From Streptomyces sp. V2I9 (GTDB lineage: Bacteria > Actinomycetota > Actinomycetes > Streptomycetales > Streptomycetaceae): a stretch of DNA of 64,000 nt. Where the stretch lies: the NCBI RefSeq assembly GCF_030817475.1, contig NZ_JAUSZJ010000002.1, positions 1,038,501 to 1,102,500 of the forward strand, written 5' to 3'. The notes under the pieces were generated by a model. That model saw nothing but the letters and a program-made list of their open reading frames with translations, ran no database searches and was not told the origin of the DNA. How positions within the stretch are numbered: position 1 is the first letter of the stretch; each line of letters begins with the position of its first letter. The translations under genes and the position numbers were made by a program. Shown one piece after another: positions 26,685-34,243 of the stretch.

Positions 26685-27376
26685 GCGGCGACCCGCTTCC
26701 CCTCGACGAGGGTGACGACGCACTCGATGACCTGCTGGAGGGTCAGCTCGGTGGTGTCCACCTCGACGGCGTCGTCCGCCTTGGCGAGCGGGGAGGTCTT
26801 GCGGCCGGAGTCGGCGGCGTCCCGCTTGATCAGGGCCTCACGGGTGGCGGTCAGGTCGGAGCCCTTGACCTCGCCGCTGCGGCGGGCGGCGCGGGCCTCC
26901 GGTGAGGCGGTGAGGAAGATCTTGAGGTCGGCGTCGGGCAGCACGGTGGTGCCGATGTCCCGGCCCTCGACGACGATGCCGCCGGTCGCGGCGGCCGCGA
27001 TGGAGCGCTGGAGCGCGGTGATGAGCGTACGCACCTCGGGGACCGCGCTGACGGCGCTGACCTTGGAGGTGACCTCCTGGGTGCGGATCGGCCCGGAGGC
27101 GTCCACGCCGTCGACGGTGATCGTCGGAGCGGTGGGGTCGGTGCCGGAGACGATCACGGGCTTGCCGGCGGCGGTGGCGATCGCCTCCGGGTCGCTGACG
27201 TCGACGCCGTTGGTCAGCATCCACCAGGTGATGGCCCGGTACTGCGCGCCCGTGTCCAGGTAGCTCAGGCCGAGCTCGGCGGCGACGGCCTTCGAGGTGC
27301 TCGACTTGCCGGTGCCCGAGGGCCCGTCGATGGCGACGATCACGGAGGAGCGTGCGGTTTCCACGGTGGTGGACAC
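26681..27376 (-). CDS. cmk: Cytidylate kinase
   Basis: 231 residues. CMP/dCMP phosphorylation in pyrimidine salvage. P-loop AIDGPSGTGKSS at about residues 15-26, YLDTGAQYRAITW (NMP-binding), and EGRDIGTTVLPDADLKIFLTAS are hallmarks. The GTG at 27376 is used here, with AGGAAG very close; a second in-frame GTG at 27364 has better spacing and could be the true start. Confidence 0.95.
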   Translation of the reverse strand: MSTTVETARSSVIVAIDGPSGTGKSSTSKAVAAELGLSYLDTGAQYRAITWWMLTNGVDVSDPEAIATAAGKPVIVSGTDPTAPTITVDGVDASGPIRTQEVTSKVSAVSAVPEVRTLITALQRSIAAAATGGIVVEGRDIGTTVLPDADLKIFLTASPEARAARRSGEVKGSDLTATREALIKRDAADSGRKTSPLAKADDAVEVDTTELTLQQVIECVVTLVEGKRVAA

Positions 27377-27521
27377 CTTCCTGGTACACGGGGCGGGGAC
27401 GTACGGGCCCGGAAGCGGCCTCGTACCAGGTTACCGAGTGCCGGGCGCGGCCTTGTACCCCGTACGGCTCAGGCGGACCGTCCGGGCGCGGGCGGCCGTG
27501 TCCGGACCGGCGGGGGCGGGC

Positions 27522-28607
27522 TCAGCCACGGATCGGCCAGCCCCGTTCCCGGAGGGCCGCGCCGAGGACCGGGGCGGCGCTGGGCTCGACCATGATCTGG
27601 ACGAGGCCCGCCTGCTGGGCGGTGGCGTGCTCGATGCGGACGTCCTCGATGTTGACCCCGGCCCGGCCCGCGTCGGCGAAGATCGCGGCCAGCTCGCCCG
27701 GCTTGTCGCCGATGAGGACGGCGACGGTCTCGTACGCGGTGGGGGCCGCGCCGTGCTTGCCGGGGACCCGGGCCCGGCCGGCGTTGCCGCGGCGCAGGAC
27801 GTCCTCGATGGCGTGGGCGCCCGCGCTCCGCTTCCCCTCGTCGGCGGAGCCGAGCCCGCGCAGCGCGGTCACGGTCTCCTCCAGGTCGGCGGCCACCCCG
27901 GCCAGGACGTCCGCGACCGGGCCGGGGTTGGCGGACAGGATCTCCACCCACATCCGGGGGTCGGAGGCGGCGATCCGGGTGACGTCGCGGATGCCCTGGC
28001 CGCAGAGGCGCACGGCGGTCTCGTCGGCCTCCTCCAGCCGGGCGGCGACCATGGAGGAGATCAGCTGCGGGGTGTGCGAGACGAGGGCCACGGCCCGGTC
28101 GTGGGCGTCGGCGTCCATGACGACGGGGACGGCCCCGCACAGGGCGACCAGCTCCAGCGCGAGGTTGAGCACCTCGGTGTCGGTGTTCCGGGTCGGGGTG
28201 AGGACCCAGGGGCGGCCCTCGAAGAGGTCGGCGGTGGCGGCGAGCGGGCCGGAGCGCTCCTTGCCGGCCATCGGGTGCGTGCCGATGTACGCGGAGAGGT
28301 CGAGGCCGAGCGCCTCCAGCTGGCGGCGCGGGCCGCCCTTGACGCTGGCGACGTCCAGGTAGCCGCGGGCCGCCCCGTCGCGCAGGGCGGCGGCGAGGGC
28401 GGCGGCGGTGTGCGCGGGCGGCACCGCGATCACGGCCAGGTCGACCGGCCCGTCGGGCGCCTCGTCCGTACCGGCCCCGAGCGCGGCGGCGGTGCGGGCG
28501 GCGCCGGGGTCGTGGTCGGCGAGGTGGACGTGGACGCCGCGGCCGGCCAGCGCGAGGGCGGCGGAGGTGCCGACGAGCCCGGTTCCGATGACGAGGGCGG
28601 TTCTCAC
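27522..28607 (-). CDS. tyrA: Prephenate dehydrogenase
   Basis: 361 residues, GTG at 28607 overlapping the aroH stop. NAD(P)-dependent step to 4-hydroxyphenylpyruvate in tyrosine synthesis. It has an N-terminal Rossmann motif VIGTGLVGTSAALALAGRG, then the catalytic-site segment IGTHPMAGKERSG with the conserved His, and a C-terminal ACT-like domain (ELAAIFADAGRAGVNIEDVRIEH) of about 75 residues that may bind tyrosine for feedback inhibition. Co-translated with chorismate mutase, the preceding enzyme. Confidence 0.93.
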   Translation of the reverse strand: MRTALVIGTGLVGTSAALALAGRGVHVHLADHDPGAARTAAALGAGTDEAPDGPVDLAVIAVPPAHTAAALAAALRDGAARGYLDVASVKGGPRRQLEALGLDLSAYIGTHPMAGKERSGPLAATADLFEGRPWVLTPTRNTDTEVLNLALELVALCGAVPVVMDADAHDRAVALVSHTPQLISSMVAARLEEADETAVRLCGQGIRDVTRIAASDPRMWVEILSANPGPVADVLAGVAADLEETVTALRGLGSADEGKRSAGAHAIEDVLRRGNAGRARVPGKHGAAPTAYETVAVLIGDKPGELAAIFADAGRAGVNIEDVRIEHATAQQAGLVQIMVEPSAAPVLGAALRERGWPIRG

Positions 28608-28966
28608 TGGGCGATGTCCTTGCGCAGGGCGGCGGTGGCGCCGAGGTGGACGTGGCCGATCTCGGCGCGCGAGAGGTAGGTCTCGACGTGGACGAGGATA
28701 CGGACGACGCGGGGCATGGCTCCCTCGACGTCCGGCTCCTGGGCGCAGATCAGCGGGACGTCGACGATGCCGAGGCCGCGGGCGGCGGCGGCCGGGAAGT
28801 CGCTGCGGAGGTCGGGGGTGGCGGTGAACCAGATGCTGATCAGGTCGTCGGCGACGAGTCCGTTGCGCTCCAGCACGGCGGTCAGCAGCTCACCGACCCG
28901 CCGGGCCATGTGCCCGGCCTCGTCCTCGTCCAGCTGGACGGCCCCCCGGATCGCTCGTACCGCCAC
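28604..28966 (-). CDS. aroH: Chorismate mutase, AroH type
   Basis: 120 residues from the GTG at 28966 behind GAGGAG at 7 bases. Monofunctional trimeric chorismate mutase converting chorismate to prephenate: VRAIRGAVQLDEDEA at the start, SIWFTATPDLRSDFPAAAAR in the middle and CAQEPDVEGAMPRVVRILVHVE with the active-site Cys/Arg region. Coupled by GTGA to tyrA, giving the chorismate-to-tyrosine branch in one transcript. Confidence 0.93.
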   Translation of the reverse strand: MAVRAIRGAVQLDEDEAGHMARRVGELLTAVLERNGLVADDLISIWFTATPDLRSDFPAAAARGLGIVDVPLICAQEPDVEGAMPRVVRILVHVETYLSRAEIGHVHLGATAALRKDIAQ

Positions 28967-29091
28967 GTCGTGCTCCTCGTTCCTCGCCCGTTTGTCCGCG
29001 CGCCGCCCGGCGGCCGCTCGTTCCACCCTAGATCGGCCGGGGCGGAGCCGGTCACGGCGTTCCGTCCGTGAGACGGGCGGGGGCGTGCGGG

Positions 29092-29097
29092 TAGCCT
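29092..29097 (+). promoter_or_regulatory. Candidate -10 box of a leaderless transcript
   Basis: TAGCCT ends 7 bases before the ATG at 29105, and no ribosome binding site precedes that ATG. This is the spacing expected for a leaderless gene; the -35 is unclear. Confidence 0.35.
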
Positions 29098-29104
29098 CAC
29101 GGCC

Positions 29105-29818
29105 ATGATCAGCGCTGCCGACGAGGCACTCGTACGCGACCACACGGTCTACGCCTGCGTGATGGGCTCGCGCGCGTTCGGTCTGGCGACCGAGGACAGC
29201 GATACGGACCGGCGCGGCGTCTTCCTCGCGCCCACCCCGCTGTTCTGGCGCTTCGACAAGCCGCCGACGCATGTCGAGGGGCCGGCCCCCGAGCAGTTCT
29301 CCTGGGAGCTGGAACGCTTCTGCGAACTGGCCCTGCGGGCCAACCCGAATGTGCTGGAGTGCCTGCACTCCCCGCTCGTGGAGTCCGTGGACGGCACCGG
29401 CCGCGAGCTGCTGGCGCTGCGCGGGGCGTTCCTGTCCCGGCTCGCGCACGGCACGTTCGTCCGGTACGCGCTGGGGCAGCGGCGGAAGCTGGAGGCCGAT
29501 GTGCGGGTCCACGGCGCACCGCGCTGGAAGCACGCGATGCATCTGCTGCGGCTGCTGGCGAGCAGCCGGGACCTGCTGCGCACGGGTGAGCTGCGCATCG
29601 ACGTCGGTGAGGACCGGGAGGCGCTGCTGGCGGTGAAGCGGGGCGAGGTCTCCTGGCCGGAGGTGGAGCGCCGGATGGACCGCCTCGGCGCGGAGAACGA
29701 CGAGGCGGCGGCCCGCTCGCCCCTGCCGCCGGAGCCGGACCGGGCGGCGGTGGAGGACTTCCTCGTACGGGCCCGGCGGGCGTCGGCGGCGCGGGAGGCC
29801 TCGGCGGTCAGCTCGTGA
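29105..29818 (+). CDS. Pol beta-superfamily nucleotidyltransferase (RlaP/DUF-type)
   Basis: 237 residues. N-terminal nucleotidyltransferase core MGSRAFGLATEDSDTDRRGVF (residues about 19-39) shows the GS helix and the DxD metal motif. NPNVLECLHSPLV and RYALGQRRKLE then match the family associated with RNA ligases (RlaP, PF10127). The products of such enzymes are not established; a role in RNA repair or nucleotide transfer is inferred. It overlaps the 3' end of the paralogous minus-strand gene by 11 bases. No ribosome site, probably leaderless. Confidence 0.8.
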   Translation: MISAADEALVRDHTVYACVMGSRAFGLATEDSDTDRRGVFLAPTPLFWRFDKPPTHVEGPAPEQFSWELERFCELALRANPNVLECLHSPLVESVDGTGRELLALRGAFLSRLAHGTFVRYALGQRRKLEADVRVHGAPRWKHAMHLLRLLASSRDLLRTGELRIDVGEDREALLAVKRGEVSWPEVERRMDRLGAENDEAAARSPLPPEPDRAAVEDFLVRARRASAAREASAVSS

Positions 29819-30590
29819 GCCTGGCCCGTACGACAAGGTCGTGCAGGTCCTCCCGGGCCGTCACCGCGTCCGGCAGCCGGGAGTCGGCCCGCGCCTCGTC
29901 CAGGACGCGGTGCAGTTCGGTGACGTCCCGGGCGACCGCCTCTCCGTCCAGACCCGTCGCCGCGCTGTGTTCGGCCTCCGCCTTGGCGGCTATCAGGTCC
30001 GGCAGGTAGGCGGGGGCGTCGATCTCCGTGAGCAGAGTGGGCAGGTGGGCGCTCACCTCGCCCGAGCGCATGAGGTGGATGCCGGTGAGCAGGGCCCGGA
30101 AGGTGTAGAGCAGCGGCTTGAGCTCGCCGGTGTTCCCGTACAGCCGCCACTGCGTCCCGGCGAAGCCCCGGTAGTGGTGGGCGTGGTTGCGGGTGAGGAC
30201 GCCGGGGGCGAGCGCGGTCAGCTGTGTGTGGAGCGGGCTCGTGTGCACCACCAGCGGGGAGAGCAGCTGTTCCAGGACGTAGCCGTTGGGCCGAAGCATC
30301 AGGCGGACGAACTTGCGCAGGTCGTGGGTGACCAGGTCCAGTTCCACACCGTCGCGCTCCCACATCCGGGTGCGGGTCTCCTCCGGCTCGCGCAGTCCCA
30401 CCAGATCCTCGGCGGGCAGGACGTGGACCCCCCGCAGGTCCACGTCCGAGTCCCGCGACGGGAAGCCGTACAGATGGGCGCCGGAGACCGTGGCGAAGGC
30501 CAGGTGGCCGGGGGTGTGGGCGAGATCCGGGCGCAGGTCGGTGACCGGGAGTCCGGCCCGCGCCAGACGCGCTTCGGTGGCGGTGATCAT
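29808..30590 (-). CDS. Pol beta-superfamily nucleotidyltransferase, operon member
   Basis: 260 residues, ATG at 30590, 3 bases after the ADP-ribosylglycohydrolase stop. Same family as the convergent gene: SGAHLYGFPSRDSDVDLRGVHVLP (about residues 36-59) with the DSDxD metal motif, and RPNGYVLEQLLSPLVVHTS. Last gene of the pnuC-nadR-nrtR-ARH operon, so it is co-expressed with NAD salvage and ADP-ribose hydrolysis. It may act on RNA ends or on NAD-derived nucleotides (inference). Confidence 0.8.
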   Translation of the reverse strand: MITATEARLARAGLPVTDLRPDLAHTPGHLAFATVSGAHLYGFPSRDSDVDLRGVHVLPAEDLVGLREPEETRTRMWERDGVELDLVTHDLRKFVRLMLRPNGYVLEQLLSPLVVHTSPLHTQLTALAPGVLTRNHAHHYRGFAGTQWRLYGNTGELKPLLYTFRALLTGIHLMRSGEVSAHLPTLLTEIDAPAYLPDLIAAKAEAEHSAATGLDGEAVARDVTELHRVLDEARADSRLPDAVTAREDLHDLVVRARLTS

Positions 30591-30593
30591 GGC

Positions 30594-31619
30594 TCAAGCG
30601 TCCCAGAGCGCCGCCAGGGAGAGCAGGTCGCTGCGGTACTCGATGCGCTCGGACCATTCCTTGGGCCAGGCCGCCGCGCCCAGGTGCGCCCCGGCGAGCG
30701 CTCCGGTCAGGCAGGCGATGGAGTCGGAGTCGCCGCGGGTGCAGGCGGCCCGGCGCAGGGCGGTCACGGGTTCCTCGGGGAAGAGCAGGAAGCAGTGCAG
30801 GGCGGTGGCGAGGGCCTCCTCGGCGATCCAGCCGTCCCCGGTCCGCTCGCACGGGTCGGTCTCGGGTGACGGGTCGCGGAGCGCGTCCCGGACGGTCTCC
30901 AGGGCCGCCAGGCACTCGTCCCAGCCGCGCTGGATGTACTCCCCCGGTGTCGCGTCGCCCGCGTGGCGCCACAGGTCGCCGAGCCAGCGGGTGTGGTAGC
31001 GGCCCCGGTTCTCCACGGCGTAGCTGCGCAGCTGCCCGATCAGACCGAGGGGTTCGCCGCCCTGGGCGAGCAGGAACACCGCGCGGGCCAGCAGGTCGGA
31101 GGCGGCCAGGGCGGTGGGGTGGCCGTGGGTGAGGGCGGCCTGGAGCTGGGCGGCGCCGGCGCGCTGCTCCGTGCTCAGGCCGGGGATCAGGCCGACGGGG
31201 GCGACGCGCATGTTGGCGCCGCAGCCCTTGGAGTGGAGCTGGCTGGCCTGCTGCCAGATCCGGGTGTGTTCGAGCAGCCGGCAGGCGGTGAGGCAGGTGT
31301 TGCCGGGGGCGCGGTTGTTGTCCGGCGAGTGGTACCAGGCGACGAACTCGGCGCTGACCGGGCCCACCATCCGCTCGGGGGTGAGGAGTCCGCTGTCCAT
31401 GGCGGTCCGGATGCCCCGGCCCAGCGCGATCGTCATCTGGGTGTCGTCGGAGACGACGGCGGGCGTCAGGAGGGGAAGCTGCCGCCAGGGGCCGAACGTG
31501 GCGAGGATCGAGGGTACGTCGTTGAACTCGGTGGGGAAGCCCAGGGCGTCGCCGAGCGCGAGCCCGGTGAGGACACCGGTCGCGGCCTGCTTGGTGAGGG
31601 GCGGGGTGGCGAGGGTCAT
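30594..31619 (-). CDS. ADP-ribosylglycohydrolase family protein
   Basis: 341 residues, ATG at 31619 overlapping the nrtR stop (ATGA). All-helical dinuclear-metal hydrolase fold: GLALGDALGFPTEF (about 17-30), VSDDTQMTIALGRG with the metal-binding SDDTQ, and the C-terminal RAACTRGDSDSIACLTGALAGAHLGA with the GDSDS metal site, all intact. Members remove ADP-ribose from proteins, nucleic acids or small molecules. The neighbouring NAD regulator and salvage genes make NAD-derived ADP-ribose its likely substrate class. Confidence 0.9.
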   Translation of the reverse strand: MTLATPPLTKQAATGVLTGLALGDALGFPTEFNDVPSILATFGPWRQLPLLTPAVVSDDTQMTIALGRGIRTAMDSGLLTPERMVGPVSAEFVAWYHSPDNNRAPGNTCLTACRLLEHTRIWQQASQLHSKGCGANMRVAPVGLIPGLSTEQRAGAAQLQAALTHGHPTALAASDLLARAVFLLAQGGEPLGLIGQLRSYAVENRGRYHTRWLGDLWRHAGDATPGEYIQRGWDECLAALETVRDALRDPSPETDPCERTGDGWIAEEALATALHCFLLFPEEPVTALRRAACTRGDSDSIACLTGALAGAHLGAAAWPKEWSERIEYRSDLLSLAALWDA

Positions 31620-32383
31620 CGGTCGTGTCCTTCCGTTCCGGAGGAGGGGGCGGCATCGGTGCGCTGCGGGCGCAGCAGCGGCGGGTGCAGAGTGGTGGCG
31701 TCGCCCGCCCGGTGGAGTGCGGCCGGTTTGCCCCGGCCGCCGGTGCGGCGCGGCGGGCCATCGACGGCCTGGACGAAGCCGGGTGCGTTCAGGACCTTGC
31801 GCCGGAAGTTGGGGCGGTCCAGCTCGACGCCCCACACGGTCTCGTAGACCTGCTGGAGCTCGCCGAGGGTGAACTCGGGGGGGCAGAACGCGGTGGCGAG
31901 GCAGGTGTACTCGAGCTTGGCGCCGATCCGGTCGCGGGCGTCCGCGAGGATCCGGTCGTGGTCGAAGGCCAGGGGACCGGTGGTGTCCGCGTCCCACCAC
32001 CGGGCGGACGCCGCGTCGCCGCCGCCGCGCGGTTCGGGCAGGTCCGGCAGGAGGGCGGCGTACGCGACGGAGACGACCCGCATCCTCGGGTCGCGGTCCG
32101 GGGCGGTGTAGGTCCGCAGCTGTTCGAGGTGGAAGGCGCCGACCGAATCCGGGCCGAGGCCGGTCTCCTCCGCGAGTTCCCTGCGGGCGGCGTCCTCCGC
32201 GGACTCGCGGGGCAGGAGGAAGCCGCCGGGCAGCGCCCACCGCCCCTGGAAGGGCTCCTGGCCGCGTTCGACGAGCAGCACGTGCAGCCGGGCTTCGCGG
32301 ACGGTGAAGACCGCGAGGTCGACGGTGACGGCGAACGGGGCGTAGGCGTACGGGTCGTAGCCCCCGGGGGTGGGGTCGCTCAT
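31616..32383 (-). CDS. nrtR: NrtR-type Nudix transcriptional regulator of NAD metabolism
   Basis: 255 residues, ATG at 32383 behind GGAG. N-terminal Nudix domain with a complete box (GGFLLPRESAEDAARRELAEETGL, about 54-77) and a C-terminal winged helix, FTLGELQQVYETVWGVELDRPNFRRKVL, the hallmark of NrtR. Known NrtRs bind ADP-ribose or related products and repress NAD biosynthesis or salvage genes. It sits in the pnuC-nadR operon, whose promoter region carries a perfect inverted repeat, so autoregulation is likely. The intact Nudix box suggests it may also hydrolyse ADP-ribose. Confidence 0.85.
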   Translation of the reverse strand: MSDPTPGGYDPYAYAPFAVTVDLAVFTVREARLHVLLVERGQEPFQGRWALPGGFLLPRESAEDAARRELAEETGLGPDSVGAFHLEQLRTYTAPDRDPRMRVVSVAYAALLPDLPEPRGGGDAASARWWDADTTGPLAFDHDRILADARDRIGAKLEYTCLATAFCPPEFTLGELQQVYETVWGVELDRPNFRRKVLNAPGFVQAVDGPPRRTGGRGKPAALHRAGDATTLHPPLLRPQRTDAAPSSGTEGHDR

Positions 32384-33460
32384 CGTTTCTCCGGGAGGGG
32401 TGCGGCGAAGTTCCAGCCGGTGGCGAGGAGTTCGTCGACAGCGGCGACGGCGGCGGCGAGCCTCACCTCGTGCGGGCCGGTCATCTCGACGAACCGCCCG
32501 CCCCGTGCGGGTGAGTTCGGCGCGGAAGCGGTCGGTCATCCAGGGGCGGAGCTCCTCGCCGTCACGCAGCCCGTCGTCCTCGAAGGCGACGCCCTCGTGG
32601 TCGGTGAGGAGCCAGAGGTGGTGGCCGGTCCGGTCCGCGATCTCCTCGACGAGCGGGTTGCGGCCGCCGACGTACCGCTCGTGCCAGACGGTGGTGGCGA
32701 AGGAGTCGGTGTCGCAGAAGAGGACCGGGGAGCCGGCGCGGGCGGCGGTCTCCTCGCGGTCGTTCTGGGTCTCGGCGATGAGCGGGAAGTCGTCGGTGGT
32801 GAAGGCGACGTCCTCCCAGGCGGCCCCCGGCCACCGCTCGCGCAGGGCGGCGAGCTTGTGCTCGCTGTACTCGCGCCCGTACTCGGCCACGTACCCCGTA
32901 CGCGCCCACACCCCGCCGCGCGCCCGGTAGTGGGCGGCGAGCGCCCGCGCCAGGGTGGTGGTGCCGGTGGACTCCGCGCCGAGGACGACGACCCGGCGGG
33001 TCAGGGCGGCCCGTACGGGCGGCTGGAGGAAGTCCCAGCAGCCGACGGGGTCCGCGCGCACGGCGGTGCCGGATACCGGGAAGAGGGTGCGGTCCGGGTC
33101 GACGAGGACGGAGTCCGCGCCGAAGCGGCGGCCCAGCTCCTCCCCGTACGCCTCCGAGGTGAAGACCGCGTCCACCCGTTCGGGCACGGCGGCGGTGAAG
33201 ACGGCCATGTGCGCGTCCCAGACGGCCGGGTCGGTCACGTCCATGTGCGTGTCGTCGACCGCGCCGACCACCGTGACGTCGGGGTGGACCTCGCGCATCC
33301 AGGCGACCCGGTCGGCGAGCGGGATCGACTCCACGGAAGCGGCGCAGACCAGGACGGTCAGCCGTTCGCAGCGGTCCAGGGCGGTGCGGACGAGGTGGTG
33401 GTGGCCGGCGTGCGGCGGGTAGAACTTGCCGAGGACCAGGCCGTGTCCGTAGCGCTTCAC
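32380..33460 (-). CDS. nadR: NadR-like NMN adenylyltransferase/ribosylnicotinamide kinase, frameshifted near 3' end
   Basis: Bifunctional NAD salvage enzyme, 359 residues if intact. GTG at 33460 overlaps the pnuC stop. The N-terminal nucleotidyltransferase is marked by GKFYPPHAGHHHLV (about 11-24) and the kinase P-loop by GAESTGTTTLARAL at about 172. An extra C in 32497-32499 shifts the frame. Without it the protein ends after about 37 more residues (VEMTGPHEVRLAAAVA, then WNFAAPLPE) at a TGA overlapping the nrtR ATG. As written, the frame instead runs through into nrtR and would give one NadR-NrtR fusion (31616-33460). Sequencing error is likely. Confidence 0.8.
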
Positions 33461-34113
33461 GCGGCGGCCACCTCCCGCGGCCGGGCATCGCGTGCGGTCA
33501 GGTCGCGGTGCCAGTTGCGCAGACCCGCCAGGCAGAGCGCGAGGAATCCGGCGTACAGCAGCGAGGTGAGGTACAGCCCCTTGTGGGCGTAGAGCGGGAT
33601 GTAGACCACGTCGGCGGCGATCCACAGCCACCAGGATTCCAGCCGCTTGCGGCACTGCCCGTACGTGGCCATCAGCGACAGCGAGGTCGTCAGGGCGTCC
33701 CAGAACGGGACGGTGGAGTCGGTGGCACGGGAGAGCAGCAGGGTGATCGCCGCGGTCCCCACCGCCCCCGCCGCGAGCAGCCAGGCCCATTCGGCGCGGG
33801 TCGTTCTGCGCACCGGCAGGACGGACGCACCTGGTCCACCCCCGTGGGTCCAGGTCCACCAGCCGTACGCGGCGAGGGTGATGAAGACGATCTGGAGGCC
33901 GGCGTCGGCGTACAGACCGGACTGGGCGAACAGCAGGATGAAGAACAGGTTGTTGGCGATGCCGATCGGCCAGTTGGCGACGTGCTGGCGGGCGACGAGC
34001 CAGACGCACAGCGCCCCGCTGCCGAAGCCGAGCACCTCGGTCCAGCTGACCGGGGTGTCCAGGACCGTCACCAGGGGCTGTTGCAGGGGATCGAGTACGT
34101 CCGCGAGACTCAC
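33457..34113 (-). CDS. pnuC: Nicotinamide riboside/mononucleoside transporter PnuC
   Basis: 218 residues from the GTG at 34113 with GGAGG at 6 bases. About seven membrane helices. Family motifs WPIGIANNLFFILLF (about 52-66) and LAAYGWWTWTHGG, plus a late WWLWIAADVVYIPLYAHKGLYLTSLLY region, identify PnuC, a facilitator whose substrate is trapped by the NadR kinase encoded next. First gene of a five-gene operon, directly downstream of the operator palindrome. Confidence 0.92.
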   Translation of the reverse strand: MSLADVLDPLQQPLVTVLDTPVSWTEVLGFGSGALCVWLVARQHVANWPIGIANNLFFILLFAQSGLYADAGLQIVFITLAAYGWWTWTHGGGPGASVLPVRRTTRAEWAWLLAAGAVGTAAITLLLSRATDSTVPFWDALTTSLSLMATYGQCRKRLESWWLWIAADVVYIPLYAHKGLYLTSLLYAGFLALCLAGLRNWHRDLTARDARPREVAAA

Positions 34114-34126
34114 GCCCGCCTCCTTC

Positions 34127-34149
34127 TTTATAGTCACTCTGACTATAAA
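34127..34149. promoter_or_regulatory. Probable NrtR operator palindrome
   Basis: Exact inverted repeat with arms TTTATAGTC and GACTATAAA separated by ACTCT, 14-36 bases upstream of the pnuC start. It is strikingly AT-rich for this genome. An operon containing an NrtR gene and an exact dyad at its 5' end suggests autoregulation. Binding by NrtR is inferred. Confidence 0.7.
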
Positions 34150-34168
34150 GGGTGGACGGGGAGCGCAA

Positions 34169-34223
34169 AAGGCCCGCGGCCGGTTCTGTTCGAAAATTCT
34201 GAACAGAACCGGCCGCGGGCCTT
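34169..34223. terminator. 23-bp perfect stem terminator after the pseudouridine synthase gene
   Basis: Arms 34169-34191 and 34201-34223 are exact complements with a 9-base AT-rich loop. It lies 21 bases past the rluB stop, insulating the pnuC operon promoter from upstream reading. Confidence 0.85.
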
Positions 34224-34243
34224 CGCGCGGGCGCGGCTCCCTC

